Part shown: positions 12,838 to 20,883 of the stretch, in pieces | How positions within the stretch are numbered: position 1 is the first letter of the stretch | Layout: the number at the start of each line of letters is the position of its first letter | Virus record (IMG/VR): IMGVR_UViG_3300012271_000067 | Location: 1 to 21,827 of that record | Length of the DNA stretch: 21,827 nt | Direction: 5' to 3' (one strand) | Origin: a virus | Position numbers and translations under genes: made by a program | The notes under the pieces: model-generated | Databases searched by the model: none | What the model was told of the DNA's origin: nothing | Seen by the model: the letters and a program-made list of their open reading frames with translations, nothing else

Positions 12838-15215
12838 TAATATCTATTCATTGATTTAACTTTATTAATCGTTGCATTACGTTTTCTAATATTAGAGCCG
12901 ATTAATTTACCATCTAGGTATGAGTTATACGATTTCACGCTGTTTAAGCTCTTATTCATCTTTCGTAACTCATTATACATTTTACTATCTAAAGTATTAG
13001 TCGGTTGTCTATCTGATACCGATAAGCTAGTAACAGCGCCTTTCGCTAATAGTTGTTGCGTTTCTTTTGCTGTATGAACTTTTGTGCCTTGTTCTAAGTA
13101 AGTTAGTGCCGAGCCTTTGCTTTCTACCATAGAATATTTACCGTCTTTTTCAAGTAATTCGCCACCTTTTTCATTGACTACCGCTAATCCTTCTGGACTT
13201 GATTCAGTACCTTTCCAGAATTGCGGAATAGGAGGTAATGCTAATAATTGAGCTGCACCTGTCGCTGCTGCAATTGCAATAAATGGAGGCGCAAAAATAC
13301 CAGTTTGTCCTAAAATATTAGCAATTGCCAAAGCTGTATTTGTCAAAATACCGAAAACCGCTTGTCTCCTCTCGTTTTTTGCTTGTTCTTGTCTTAGTTT
13401 CTTTTCCTTTTTGGCTGCATTTTCTTGAATTAATTGCCTTCCCTCTTCTGTTAGTTGATCGTTTTGTAGTTTGGCATCCGTGGAGGCTCTTAATAAATCT
13501 AACTCAGCATTTATATTATTTGCTTGCGCTTGAAATATACTATTACCTATATCTATTGCAGCAAATGCGGCAGCCTCTTTTAATTTTCTTTTTTCTTCTT
13601 CCGCTTTATTAAAGTTATCCACATCTTGTTGATATAAACTAGCTCTTATATCTATATCATTTTCTAACTTATCTCTAGTGTTTTGTAGAAATTCATCTGC
13701 ATTGAAATCTGTTTCAAAAGGATTAACAGATTCTACCTTTTGTAATTGCTCTATGTTAGCTTGGTAATCTTTAAATAGTGCGGTTCTTTTATTTAAGGAT
13801 TCTTGAAAAATAGCATTTCTTCGTTCCTCAAATTCTCCTGCGCTATCTAATAATAGTTGTTCCTCTAAATCAACTAACTTTAATTTTAATTCTAACTCTT
13901 TTCTTGAATTTTTTTCTACTAATAATAATTGACCAGCAATTCTTGCTTTAACTATTCTTAATTCCTCTTCATTGAATTCTCTAGTCAAAGCTAAATCATT
14001 TACTAATTGCTCACTTTCAAAACCTCTAGACTCTTCTTTAATATCAGCTATTTCAAAATTTAGCTGGGCAATTCTTTGTAAGAGTTCTGGTTCTTGTCCT
14101 AAAATATCTATTAAATTTTGTACTTCTTTTTTTTCATCATTTAAAAAAGTAAGCCTTTCATCTTGTCTTTGCTTAATTACTTCAGCTAATTTTTGATTAG
14201 CTGCATATCTTTCTGTAATACTATTTCTTTCTTCATCTCTTATTTGTCTTTGTAATTCAGCTTCGTCTAGTAATGATTTTAGTCTCGTTTGGCTTCTAGT
14301 TTCTCTTAAATCTATCTCTCGTAAATTCTCCCTTATTTTATTTACTTCATCGGCTATTGCCTGACTAACATCTCCTAACCCGGGTACTAATGTATTTAGA
14401 AATTCCTTTAAAAAACTTTTAGTAAACCTATCTACTATACCAGCCGATTCTGTAGCTCCAAACGCATTCGCAACACTATTTCCTAATAGCTTAAATGATG
14501 TATCTAATCTGTCACTTGCTCTTTGTAAATCTCTAGTTCCTCTTGTAGTGCTTAAATACGCTGCTCCTAATGCTGTAACTGCTCCAACTACTGCCGTGAC
14601 TGGATTAACTAATGATGCTAATTTACCTGTAATACCTCCTATGCTAACACCAAAAACTTCTGTTTCTTTTAGTGCTTCGCTCATTTTGTTCTTGTAGTTA
14701 CCTACTTCTCTATTGAATTCACCTGCGCTTGCATCTACTTCTTTTAATCTAGTATCTAATATTGATACTCTTCGTGCTAGTTGTTGTGTTGCCTTTGCGT
14801 CTTTTCCTTTTAGTAAAACGGAATCTTTATATTCTTTTCTAAGGTTTTTTAATCTAGTTGATTGCGCATCGTAGCTACGAGATAATTGACCTTCTGTTTT
14901 TATAGCATCTCTAGTTTGTGATTGTACTTTCTTTAATTCAGCACTTTTCCGCACATACTCTTTATTGCTTTTCTGTTGTGCTACTACTAATCTTTTTTCT
15001 ACCTTTTCCAATTCGGTCTGATTAGTAGATAGTTTTTTCGTAGACTTACTTAGCTCCTTAACTCCTTTTGCCCCTGCAAATTCTTTGTTTAATACTTTAC
15101 CGTTTTCAATTACGGCTAGTAATGATTTTGCTAACTTATCAAAGTTACCAGCTAATAATAAAGGAACTTCTAATCCTTCCTTACTTATTAAATCATCCTT
15201 ATTTAACTCAGCCAT
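12837..15215 (-). CDS. Tape measure protein
   Basis: A 792-residue protein with the hallmarks of a siphovirus tape measure: long charged helical stretches with heptad character (about 50-185 and 280-610), a hydrophobic segment at about 188-222 (GGITGKLASLVNPVTAVV) and a second at about 616-659 (NTALAIANILGQTG). The end, with LPPIPQFWKGTESSPEGL and then GGELLEKDGKYSMVES and a GTKVHTAKE segment, is a signature of phage and prophage tape measure proteins. It determines tail length inside the tube; at about 0.15 nm per residue the tail would be near 120 nm. The ATG overlaps the preceding gene by 8 nt and the stop overlaps the next ATG by TAATG. Confidence 0.93.
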   Translation of the reverse strand: MAELNKDDLISKEGLEVPLLLAGNFDKLAKSLLAVIENGKVLNKEFAGAKGVKELSKSTKKLSTNQTELEKVEKRLVVAQQKSNKEYVRKSAELKKVQSQTRDAIKTEGQLSRSYDAQSTRLKNLRKEYKDSVLLKGKDAKATQQLARRVSILDTRLKEVDASAGEFNREVGNYKNKMSEALKETEVFGVSIGGITGKLASLVNPVTAVVGAVTALGAAYLSTTRGTRDLQRASDRLDTSFKLLGNSVANAFGATESAGIVDRFTKSFLKEFLNTLVPGLGDVSQAIADEVNKIRENLREIDLRETRSQTRLKSLLDEAELQRQIRDEERNSITERYAANQKLAEVIKQRQDERLTFLNDEKKEVQNLIDILGQEPELLQRIAQLNFEIADIKEESRGFESEQLVNDLALTREFNEEELRIVKARIAGQLLLVEKNSRKELELKLKLVDLEEQLLLDSAGEFEERRNAIFQESLNKRTALFKDYQANIEQLQKVESVNPFETDFNADEFLQNTRDKLENDIDIRASLYQQDVDNFNKAEEEKRKLKEAAAFAAIDIGNSIFQAQANNINAELDLLRASTDAKLQNDQLTEEGRQLIQENAAKKEKKLRQEQAKNERRQAVFGILTNTALAIANILGQTGIFAPPFIAIAAATGAAQLLALPPIPQFWKGTESSPEGLAVVNEKGGELLEKDGKYSMVESKGSALTYLEQGTKVHTAKETQQLLAKGAVTSLSVSDRQPTNTLDSKMYNELRKMNKSLNSVKSYNSYLDGKLIGSNIRKRNATINKVKSMNRY

Positions 15216-15423
15216 TATTCAATTCTTTTAAAATTTGATCACAATATAAGTATAAATGCTTTTCTGTTTCGGTCTTACAATCTTTACAATCTACCATAAA
15301 ATGAACTACCATTATATAGACTTCTGTAGTTCTTAGGTATTTCAAGTGCCTGTTTACACTATCCATTAAAAATCTGCATGCGCTTTTATATGGCATTTTT
15401 TCTACCTCTTGTAATGTTATCAT
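15208..15423 (-). CDS. Small protein before the tape measure gene, 71 aa
   Basis: A 71-residue protein starting MITLQEVEKMPYKSACRF, with a cysteine group (CKDC at residues about 47-50, then C at 62). It overlaps the upstream 219-aa gene by 38 nt and the tape measure gene by 8 nt. Position directly before the tape measure gene is where tail-assembly chaperones lie, and in many phages the downstream chaperone part is made by ribosomal frameshifting. This frame is +1 (equivalent to -2) relative to the upstream gene and stays open for seven codons before the ATG, so a fusion is possible but unproven. Independent translation from the ATG is the simpler reading. No family recognised. Confidence 0.65.
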   Translation of the reverse strand: MITLQEVEKMPYKSACRFLMDSVNRHLKYLRTTEVYIMVVHFMVDCKDCKTETEKHLYLYCDQILKELNNG

Positions 15424-16045
15424 TTGCTTTGTGTCTTGACATTATACTTTTCTTCATGCTAATGTAACGACTAACTGTGAGATTATCGTCAACGCTGTAA
15501 TGTGATTGTATCATAGCCATTAATTCATCAAAGGATATATCTTGCTCTTCCCTGTTATCTTGTAGCTCGTTTTGTTTCATTCTTATAAACGTAATGATTG
15601 CGTTAGCTTTTTGATCTGCTGCTACAATAGACTTTTTATACTTTTCGCTGTTAGTAGTGTCTATCTTGTAACCCATTTTAATTAGGTCTTTGATAATACT
15701 ATCTAGTTTTTTTTCGTACTTCTTATGGTCTGGAGGGCATATCCAAAGAAATCTAATCATAGCTTTTATTACCGTGTAGCTATTCTTTAATTCATTTAAG
15801 GTTTGTACTTTCTCAAATCGGTCTTTTGCTGTTGTGTCTCCCTCTAATTCACTGTATTCTATAATAATATTAGTCCATATTTCAAGCTCTTTTTCAGGGT
15901 CTGCAAAACCTTTATTTAAAGCTAGCAAATGATAATCATTAGTATTTACTATTTCGCAAAATATCTTTAAAGGTAATACTTTGCAACTATCATAATACTT
16001 TGAATGCCTTATAAATAGCCTTTTTAAAATCTTCTTGAACTTCAT
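15386..16045 (-). CDS. Tail-assembly chaperone candidate, 219 aa
   Basis: A 219-residue, mostly helical, lysine-rich protein. The segment CKVLPLKIFCEIVNTNDYHLL (in two parts from about residue 21) resembles a motif seen at the N-terminus of proteins located just before the tape measure gene in Bacteroidota phages. The C-terminal part has FDELMAMIQSHYSVDD and a basic end (SRHKANDNITRGRK). By position it is the functional equivalent of lambda gpG-type chaperones that bind the tape measure before tail assembly. The frame opens with TTG 16048, then ATG 16045; the ATG is used. It overlaps the preceding gene by 56 nt, which is long even for this genome. An A-AAA-AAT heptamer lies near the end but leads only to a short extension. 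Confidence 0.65.
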   Translation of the reverse strand: MKFKKILKRLFIRHSKYYDSCKVLPLKIFCEIVNTNDYHLLALNKGFADPEKELEIWTNIIIEYSELEGDTTAKDRFEKVQTLNELKNSYTVIKAMIRFLWICPPDHKKYEKKLDSIIKDLIKMGYKIDTTNSEKYKKSIVAADQKANAIITFIRMKQNELQDNREEQDISFDELMAMIQSHYSVDDNLTVSRYISMKKSIMSRHKANDNITRGRKNAI

Positions 16046-16424
16046 CAATTATAATTTCTTTTATCTTTGATCTGCTGTCTGGTGTGAAGCCAAATATATC
16101 TTCTGTGTATTTATCTACTAGCATATCTGTTTTTACGTCTTTACTAGAAACCATAAAGGGAAATTTTTTAGTAGTAAGGTAGAACCCCCTATAAAAATCT
16201 CCCTCATCAAATAACCTAATAGAACCCGAAGGTTTGCCAAAAATTTTAACCGATGCATCAGAGTAAGGAGGCATTTTTTTTCCGCTACTCTTTATTCCTT
16301 TGCTTAGTTGGTTTTCGGTGTTTAAATCTACTATTTCATCCTCATTCGACAATATCTTTAATTCTACTATCTTCTGAATCTTTATCTTTCGTAGATTTTT
16401 TGCTATTTGTTTTATCTTTCCCAT
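15990..16424 (-). CDS. Minor tail or neck protein, 144 aa
   Basis: A 144-residue protein with a strong resemblance to a small structural protein common in Bacteroidota siphophages, recognisable by DEIVDLNTENQLSKGI (about 29-44), SSGKKMPPYS (46-55), RLFDEGDFYRGFYL (69-82) and a helical end. Its N-terminus (KNLRKIKIQKIVE) fits that family, supporting the ATG at 16424. The start lies 83 nt inside the 75-aa gene upstream, in a different frame, and the end overlaps the next gene by 56 nt. The function of the family is not established; its place between tail tube and tape measure genes suggests a minor tail or connector protein. Confidence 0.75.
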   Translation of the reverse strand: MGKIKQIAKNLRKIKIQKIVELKILSNEDEIVDLNTENQLSKGIKSSGKKMPPYSDASVKIFGKPSGSIRLFDEGDFYRGFYLTTKKFPFMVSSKDVKTDMLVDKYTEDIFGFTPDSRSKIKEIIIDEVQEDFKKAIYKAFKVL

Positions 16425-16569
16425 ACTGATTTTCGTATGCCTCTTTCATTGCTTTCTCCCTATCCTTTGCTGGTAACAACTTAAATGCACTTTCAACCAT
16501 TTTTTTAAAACGGTCAAAAGATACATTTTTAAGCTTAGGGTTTATTGAATAATCACTAACCCTTACCAT
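16342..16569 (-). CDS. Small charged protein after the tail-tube gene, 75 aa
   Basis: A 75-residue highly charged protein starting MVRVSDYSINPKLKNV, with a helical middle (FDRFKKMVESAFKLLPAKD) and a lysine-, serine- and aspartate-rich end. It begins 1 nt after the tail-tube gene stop. Its last 27 codons overlap the 144-aa gene in another frame; the overlapped part is low in complexity, as expected for a region constrained by two frames. It occupies the place of a tail chaperone or a small tail accessory protein. No family is recognised, and the frame could also end in a frameshift, although no classical slippery site is seen. Confidence 0.65.
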   Translation of the reverse strand: MVRVSDYSINPKLKNVSFDRFKKMVESAFKLLPAKDREKAMKEAYENQYGKDKTNSKKSTKDKDSEDSRIKDIVE

Positions 16570-16570
16570 C

Positions 16571-17440
16571 TTAAATAGTTACGGTTGTTTGAACTCCATC
16601 AAATCCTACGATAGACAGATCGGCAGGAGGAGCTAAATCCAATGTTCCAGAAACTAAACCAGTTCCAGCTAATGCATATCTACCTTCAATATTAGGATCA
16701 GCTGTTACGCTAGAAATAGTTTGAGCCGTTCCAGTTCCATCTAATAGTATGAAGTCAGCTAATACTAAAGACAATACCGGAGTATTATCTAGTGCATTCT
16801 TAACATCTACTACTATATCCGTAGCTGTAGGAGTTCCTACAATATTTACGTTAGCATCTGAAAGCCTTACAAGTTGTCTAAGGAATGAACCGTCAATCAT
16901 TGCACCGTTTACATCTAGTTCTTTGTTGTCATACAAAGATACGTAAACAGGTGTTTTTGATCTTACTGAACCATCATTAAACATTATTTTTTCAGGGTTT
17001 AATAAATCTAGTTCAAAGCCTTGAAAGTCTCCATTACTGTTTTGCGTTCCTATTAACTTGTTTTCATTATCAATAAGGAACACTTTTCCCTCAAAACCTT
17101 TGTGGCTAAACATAGCCTTATGAAGCTCTAACGACTCACTAAATGAAAATCTAAACCTATATCGTCCATCTCTTACGAGCATGTTTGAAAGGCTTGTTTC
17201 TTCGTAGATAGTGTCTTCACTTACTACCTCCATATTCACTGCATTAGGCCATACATAAATACGGTTTTTCTTTTCCGCTAAGATGGCGTCTTGCCATGCG
17301 GTCGGGTCGTTAGCTTCTGTTTCAGTTAATGAGAAATTAAAAGGGGTTGTAATCATTCCTTTCAATTGCTGTGGAAACTTAGTGCAAGAACTAACCCCTA
17401 TGTTTTTTTGTGCATCTAAGCACGATAAAGGACTAATCAT
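16571..17440 (-). CDS. Major tail (tube) protein candidate
   Basis: A 289-residue protein starting MISPLSCLDAQKNIGVSSC. Size, predicted beta-rich character and place between the connector genes and the tape measure gene fit a siphovirus tail-tube protein. Residues about 25-200 form one domain (with RYRFRFSFSESLELHKAMFS and KVFLIDNENKLIG). The last 85 residues (VDVKNALDNTPVLSLVLAD, then a GTGLVSGTLDLAPPADLSIVG-like end) look like an added Ig-like domain that would decorate the outside of the tube. No contractile sheath gene is present nearby, which supports a non-contractile tail. Homology to a named family is not claimed. Confidence 0.7.
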   Translation of the reverse strand: MISPLSCLDAQKNIGVSSCTKFPQQLKGMITTPFNFSLTETEANDPTAWQDAILAEKKNRIYVWPNAVNMEVVSEDTIYEETSLSNMLVRDGRYRFRFSFSESLELHKAMFSHKGFEGKVFLIDNENKLIGTQNSNGDFQGFELDLLNPEKIMFNDGSVRSKTPVYVSLYDNKELDVNGAMIDGSFLRQLVRLSDANVNIVGTPTATDIVVDVKNALDNTPVLSLVLADFILLDGTGTAQTISSVTADPNIEGRYALAGTGLVSGTLDLAPPADLSIVGFDGVQTTVTI

Positions 17441-17444
17441 ATTT

Positions 17445-17954
17445 TTAACATTTATTGTTATAATAATTTAATTGTAAATCTGTTATTTCGATAGCGTCAA
17501 GCTTATCGCTCATCAAATACCGAACATTCCCGTTAGAAGTATCAACTCCATAAAATGGCCTATCAATTCTGATATGTGGAGGATTTTGAATATCTCCATC
17601 AATAAAGAAGTAACCACCGTTTGCAATTTCTTCAATCAAAGCATTGTAAATTGGTACTAAAACAGGCTTAAATACCTTGCTATACCTTTCACTTGCTACA
17701 ATATCAGACTTTGTACCAGTGCAAATAATTAATCTTAGAGATAGTTCTGTATGCCCTTGAGCCTTACTTTCATTGAAAGGCTGTAATAACATTACTAAAG
17801 GGTACTTTTTATCTCTTAGATTAATTGTTTTGCTCTTACTTTTAAGCGTGTTATCTATCTCAATTATGTGACCATGCTGATAATATAAGTCCTTACATAA
17901 AATATCACTTACATTACTAACTATTTTCTCAAATATTTCTACTATCTCGCTCAA
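17445..17954 (-). CDS. Tail-terminator or tail-completion candidate, 169 aa, TTG start
   Basis: A 169-residue protein with a helical start, a strand segment (KYPLVMLLQPFNES, about 49-62), a second strand (ELSLRLIICTG), a helix (KVFKPVLVPIYNALIEEI) and a beta-rich end. Size and gene order (after the connector, before the tail tube) fit a tail-completion or terminator protein. The start is unusual: TTG at 17954 overlaps the preceding TGA as TTGA, and the next in-frame ATG is more than 50 codons downstream and would remove a folded part. Coupled translation from TTG is therefore the best reading. The gene ends 4 nt before the tail-tube gene. Confidence 0.65.
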   Translation of the reverse strand: MSEIVEIFEKIVSNVSDILCKDLYYQHGHIIEIDNTLKSKSKTINLRDKKYPLVMLLQPFNESKAQGHTELSLRLIICTGTKSDIVASERYSKVFKPVLVPIYNALIEEIANGGYFFIDGDIQNPPHIRIDRPFYGVDTSNGNVRYLMSDKLDAIEITDLQLNYYNNKC

Positions 17955-18364
17955 AATTCCATGGTGTTTTGATATTCAAAAGGGTTATCAATAGATTCAC
18001 CTACTTCAAGAATGAAATTATCAATTAAATCTACCATCTCATTCCATGCAAAAAACATCTTAGTAGTAGGTTTGACTATCTGACCATTTTCAACAGTCGG
18101 AACCGCCGTACCAATACCTACAGTATCAATGTAGTTGTCACGGATATAATGATAGTACACGAAGTCAGCTAAGGCGTTTAGAAATTCGCTATTAGTCTTT
18201 ATCCCTAGTGTATCAGTTTTTAAGTCGTATGCACCTAGTACATGCTTTATGAAATTTGACTGATACTTTTCTATGAAGAAAGATAGTCGCTCCTTTACAT
18301 CCTCGCTAGATAGCTGACCTATGTAAATTTCATTCTTGAAGTATGTGAAATCTATTAAACTCAT
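17951..18364 (-). CDS. Head-tail connector (adaptor) candidate, 137 aa
   Basis: A 137-residue, mainly helical protein starting MSLIDFTYFKNEIYIG. It has a long helical N-terminal half (SSEDVKERLSFFIEKYQ), a helix with FADFVYYHYIRDN-like content near residues 66-78, and a C-terminal helical tail. Gene order (capsid, small protein, this gene, tail-terminator candidate) matches the adaptor that binds the portal in HK97-type and related phages. ATG 18364 overlaps the upstream stop as ATGA. The assignment rests on size, helix content and position rather than on a recognised motif. Confidence 0.6.
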   Translation of the reverse strand: MSLIDFTYFKNEIYIGQLSSEDVKERLSFFIEKYQSNFIKHVLGAYDLKTDTLGIKTNSEFLNALADFVYYHYIRDNYIDTVGIGTAVPTVENGQIVKPTTKMFFAWNEMVDLIDNFILEVGESIDNPFEYQNTMEF

Positions 18365-18606
18365 TGCTCAAGAAGTTCTTTTTGCTTTTTCTTAGCGCTT
18401 GCTACTGCTTTCTTTTCCAATTCTATAGCTTTATCACGTTCATAAGGCTTAACAGATTTCGTAACTCCTGCTTTTTGAAGCTTTGTCGCTATGTCTTTAT
18501 GCATGTAATGAACTTCGCCTTTCTTGTATCGTGGCGTTTTACCATCTCCTTTTGGAAAGTTTTCGCTTATTTCTACTTCTCTAATTAGATTATATTTCTT
18601 TGACAT
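18361..18606 (-). CDS. Small lysine-rich protein after the capsid gene, 81 aa
   Basis: An 81-residue basic protein starting MSKKYNLIREVEIS. The part KKGEVHYMHKDIATKLQKAGVTKSV (in two parts, about residues 28-52) resembles a short 'K-G-x-x-x-x-x-A-x-x-L-x-x-A-G' module found in small proteins beside phage capsid genes. The C-terminal third is a charged helix (KAIELEKKAVASAKKKQK). It may be a decoration or head-completion accessory protein. It ends in an ATGA overlap with the connector gene and lies 22 nt after the capsid gene. The function is inferred only from position. Confidence 0.65.
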   Translation of the reverse strand: MSKKYNLIREVEISENFPKGDGKTPRYKKGEVHYMHKDIATKLQKAGVTKSVKPYERDKAIELEKKAVASAKKKQKELLEQ

Positions 18607-18628
18607 CTTATTTTATTTAAAGTTTTAA

Positions 18629-19987
18629 TTATGCTGCTGTTTCTATTGCAGTTGCAATATTAGCTAACGTATCATAAACAACGCTATTCTCTCTTTGCTC
18701 TGCAATGTAAGATAGAACCTGTTGGTAACCTCTGTAAGACGTTCTGTCATATCTGAAATCTGATTCGTTCAATCCTCTTTCAAATACCATTGATCCGTAG
18801 TTTCTTACCTTGAATCCTAAGTCTTGTGAAATCATTAATAAGTGAGTTGATGGAACGTCCAAGTTATCAACTTTAACAACCTCAATACCTGCAATAAACA
18901 ACTGTCCAAACGCATTAGTGTAAAGCATGTCATTATTTAAGTATTTACTATCGTTTGCTTTTAATACATGAAGGCTATAAAAGTTATCATCCGCAATAAA
19001 TACTTTTGATGGGCTTTCATTGTTATTTGCCATAAATGCAGCAGTAGCCACAATCTGATCAATAAGGTTTGAAGCACCATTTGCAAATGTTCCATCAAAT
19101 GCAGGTGTAGCAGTAAATGCAACGGCATTAGTCTTCATTCCTAAAGGAGCGTCAGGATTAACAGAAGGGTCATTATTTAATAAACCATCGTTATATTTCT
19201 TTAGCATCTCATTCATGAAATCCTCACGAATCCAATTTTCCATAGAAGCCACATCTCTTAATAATTTATCCTCTACAGTTCCAAAAATTGCTACTTTCTT
19301 AGCTTCAACCTCTCCTGTTTTAAGTCTAAACGATCTTTTTGGCTTTTCTCCTCCGCTTGTGATCCAATCTGCCGAACCCGGGTCTCCTGCTGTTGCTTCT
19401 GTATCTCCTACTTCTTCCTTTTCTAGGTAGTACAATTTAGGTACTGAAATAGAAGTAATAGGTATATGATCTAAGATTAGTCTTTTTTTTATATTTCTTT
19501 GATATAAAGTAGGGTCTACCTCTCTACCTGTCAAGACATCAATTTGCACTCCTGTCCCGTCACCGTTAAAAGTCTGGTTGAAACCAAAAGTTTCAGGTGC
19601 TTTATTAATTGGCGCTGGCATCTTAATAGAAGGAAATGCTCCGTCATTCTTACCACCTTTCGGGTATCTTTCTTCAACAAACTTAGCAACTGATTCTCTT
19701 AGCTGCTTGTAGGTCATCATTTTACTACCCTTGTTAGACTCTTTTGATTGCTGTTGATCTTCTCGCATTGTAGCGATCTGCTCAAACATCTCTTTTAGAG
19801 TGCCATTAATACTCTCAATAGATTTATCAATTTCTTTTTCTGTTAACTCATCAAGAGATTCACGCAAAGATTTAATGTCTGTCTCTGCTCCTTCAATTGT
19901 AGCCTTATCGGCTTTCTCGGCTAGTTCTGTTTTATAGCCTTCTAATTGTTCGCTAATCTTGTCGATAGCTTCTAATTCTTTACTCAT
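18629..19987 (-). CDS. Major capsid protein, HK97 fold, with N-terminal coiled-coil domain
   Basis: A 452-residue protein. Residues 1 to about 88 form a charged coiled-coil domain (the 'delta' domain that acts as built-in scaffold and is removed by the prohead protease). The rest fits the HK97 capsid fold: a strand-rich region with PITSISVPKLYYLEKEE, a segment at about 220-265 (RSFRLKTGEVEAKKVA, then ENWIREDFMNEMLKKYNDGLL, the long spine-helix region), DAPLGMKTNA, and the C-terminal strands (FIAGIEVVKVDNLDVPSTHLL). No separate scaffold gene exists in the window, consistent with the fused domain. The cleavage site is probably between residues 88 and 125 but cannot be fixed by eye. It starts with ATG 19987, 4 nt after the protease gene. 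Confidence 0.92.
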   Translation of the reverse strand: MSKELEAIDKISEQLEGYKTELAEKADKATIEGAETDIKSLRESLDELTEKEIDKSIESINGTLKEMFEQIATMREDQQQSKESNKGSKMMTYKQLRESVAKFVEERYPKGGKNDGAFPSIKMPAPINKAPETFGFNQTFNGDGTGVQIDVLTGREVDPTLYQRNIKKRLILDHIPITSISVPKLYYLEKEEVGDTEATAGDPGSADWITSGGEKPKRSFRLKTGEVEAKKVAIFGTVEDKLLRDVASMENWIREDFMNEMLKKYNDGLLNNDPSVNPDAPLGMKTNAVAFTATPAFDGTFANGASNLIDQIVATAAFMANNNESPSKVFIADDNFYSLHVLKANDSKYLNNDMLYTNAFGQLFIAGIEVVKVDNLDVPSTHLLMISQDLGFKVRNYGSMVFERGLNESDFRYDRTSYRGYQQVLSYIAEQRENSVVYDTLANIATAIETAA

Positions 19988-19991
19988 CGTA

Positions 19992-20807
19992 TTAAATTTT
20001 AGTTAGTAAATTATTTAATTTATTTAATAGTTGAGTGTCCGCTGACGGCTCATTTTCTTTTGCAGTATCGTTTGATGGCTGCTTATTGTTATTTACTGTT
20101 GGTGTGAAGGTGTTAGAACCTATTGGTACGGCTGAACCTTCAATTGCTTTAGCTTCTTGTACTACCCAAAAATAACCCAATTCCTCGGCTTTTTCTGGAT
20201 TAATTGCTAAGTCTATATACTTATTATACGTTTCAAATTCCTTTTGATAAGATTCATCATTAACTGCTAATTCAAGCTTAATGTATTGCATCCCTACGCT
20301 ATGATTCTTTACAAATCCTTTTGCGTATTGATCGAACATTCTTTGATTACGCCCTCTTTTTACAGTAGATTCAAATAGTAACGCCTCCGTTTTGCCTTCA
20401 AAGTCATACCCTAACTCCCTCCACTCAAATTCTTTAACACTTGCCTTTAGGTCTTGTCCGTCTGAAATAATATTATCAAAGTCCATTTTATGCTCCGCTA
20501 AATGAAGCATATTACGATTTTCTTTGACTGTCTTATTCCATATTCCTTTAACGTGGAGGTCTTGATGTGAATCTATTACGTTTGTGGTATTTATTAAAGC
20601 TTCGATTTTAATTTCGCTCAATTCTTGATAGTTCTCAATCATTTCATTAGCTTTAATAGCGTTATCTTTGCTGTATATATTTACAATATGACTAATCCCA
20701 TCCGCTTTTTTTATTTCAGCTTTCTTTGCAGCTAATAGCGTGCTTTTATTCTCAATAATAAAATCTATTCGCTCTTTAGTGCTTTTAAAATCTTTATTTA
20801 GTAACAT
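19992..20807 (-). CDS. Prohead serine protease, HK97 family (peptidase S78)
   Basis: A 271-residue protein. Residues about 65-235 match HK97-family prohead proteases: the strand with NTTNVIDSHQDLHVKG (73-88), histidines H102 and H106 in LHLAEHKMDF, and NHSVGMQ (168-174) with the likely catalytic Ser170. The end of the domain, AIEGSAVPIGSN (221-232), is a common family signature. The enzyme cuts the scaffold domain from the capsid protein during head maturation; its gene lies directly before the capsid gene, as usual. The N-terminal 64 residues are lysine-rich and helical, and the tail after 235 is low in complexity. The first codons overlap a possible 29-aa gene. Confidence 0.9.
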   Translation of the reverse strand: MLLNKDFKSTKERIDFIIENKSTLLAAKKAEIKKADGISHIVNIYSKDNAIKANEMIENYQELSEIKIEALINTTNVIDSHQDLHVKGIWNKTVKENRNMLHLAEHKMDFDNIISDGQDLKASVKEFEWRELGYDFEGKTEALLFESTVKRGRNQRMFDQYAKGFVKNHSVGMQYIKLELAVNDESYQKEFETYNKYIDLAINPEKAEELGYFWVVQEAKAIEGSAVPIGSNTFTPTVNNNKQPSNDTAKENEPSADTQLLNKLNNLLTKI

Positions 20808-20883
20808 CTTTTATAACAATTTTATTACCCTTAATTTCTTTATTTCTTTGCTTAATTATCTGCTTAATATCTTTGTCTTTCAT
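20794..20883 (-). CDS. Possible very small basic protein between portal and protease, 29 aa
   Basis: An open frame of 30 codons from ATG 20883 to TAA 20794. The protein begins MKDKDIKQIIKQRNKEIKG and is strongly basic. Its ATG overlaps the portal stop as ATGA, and its end overlaps the protease start by 14 nt in another frame, so it exactly fills an otherwise empty 72-nt gap. The coupling pattern is the one used by proven neighbours, which is why it is listed. It is short and could be chance; a spacer that lets ribosomes reach the protease start is an alternative explanation. Confidence 0.4.
   Translation of the reverse strand: MKDKDIKQIIKQRNKEIKGNKIVIKDVTK

Noticed and set aside
15386-15405. 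A-AAA-AAT slippery heptamer near the end of the 219-aa gene as a classical -1 frameshift
   Set aside because: The -1 frame stops after about ten codons and does not enter the 71-aa frame, and A-rich heptamers are expected by chance in this AT-rich genome.
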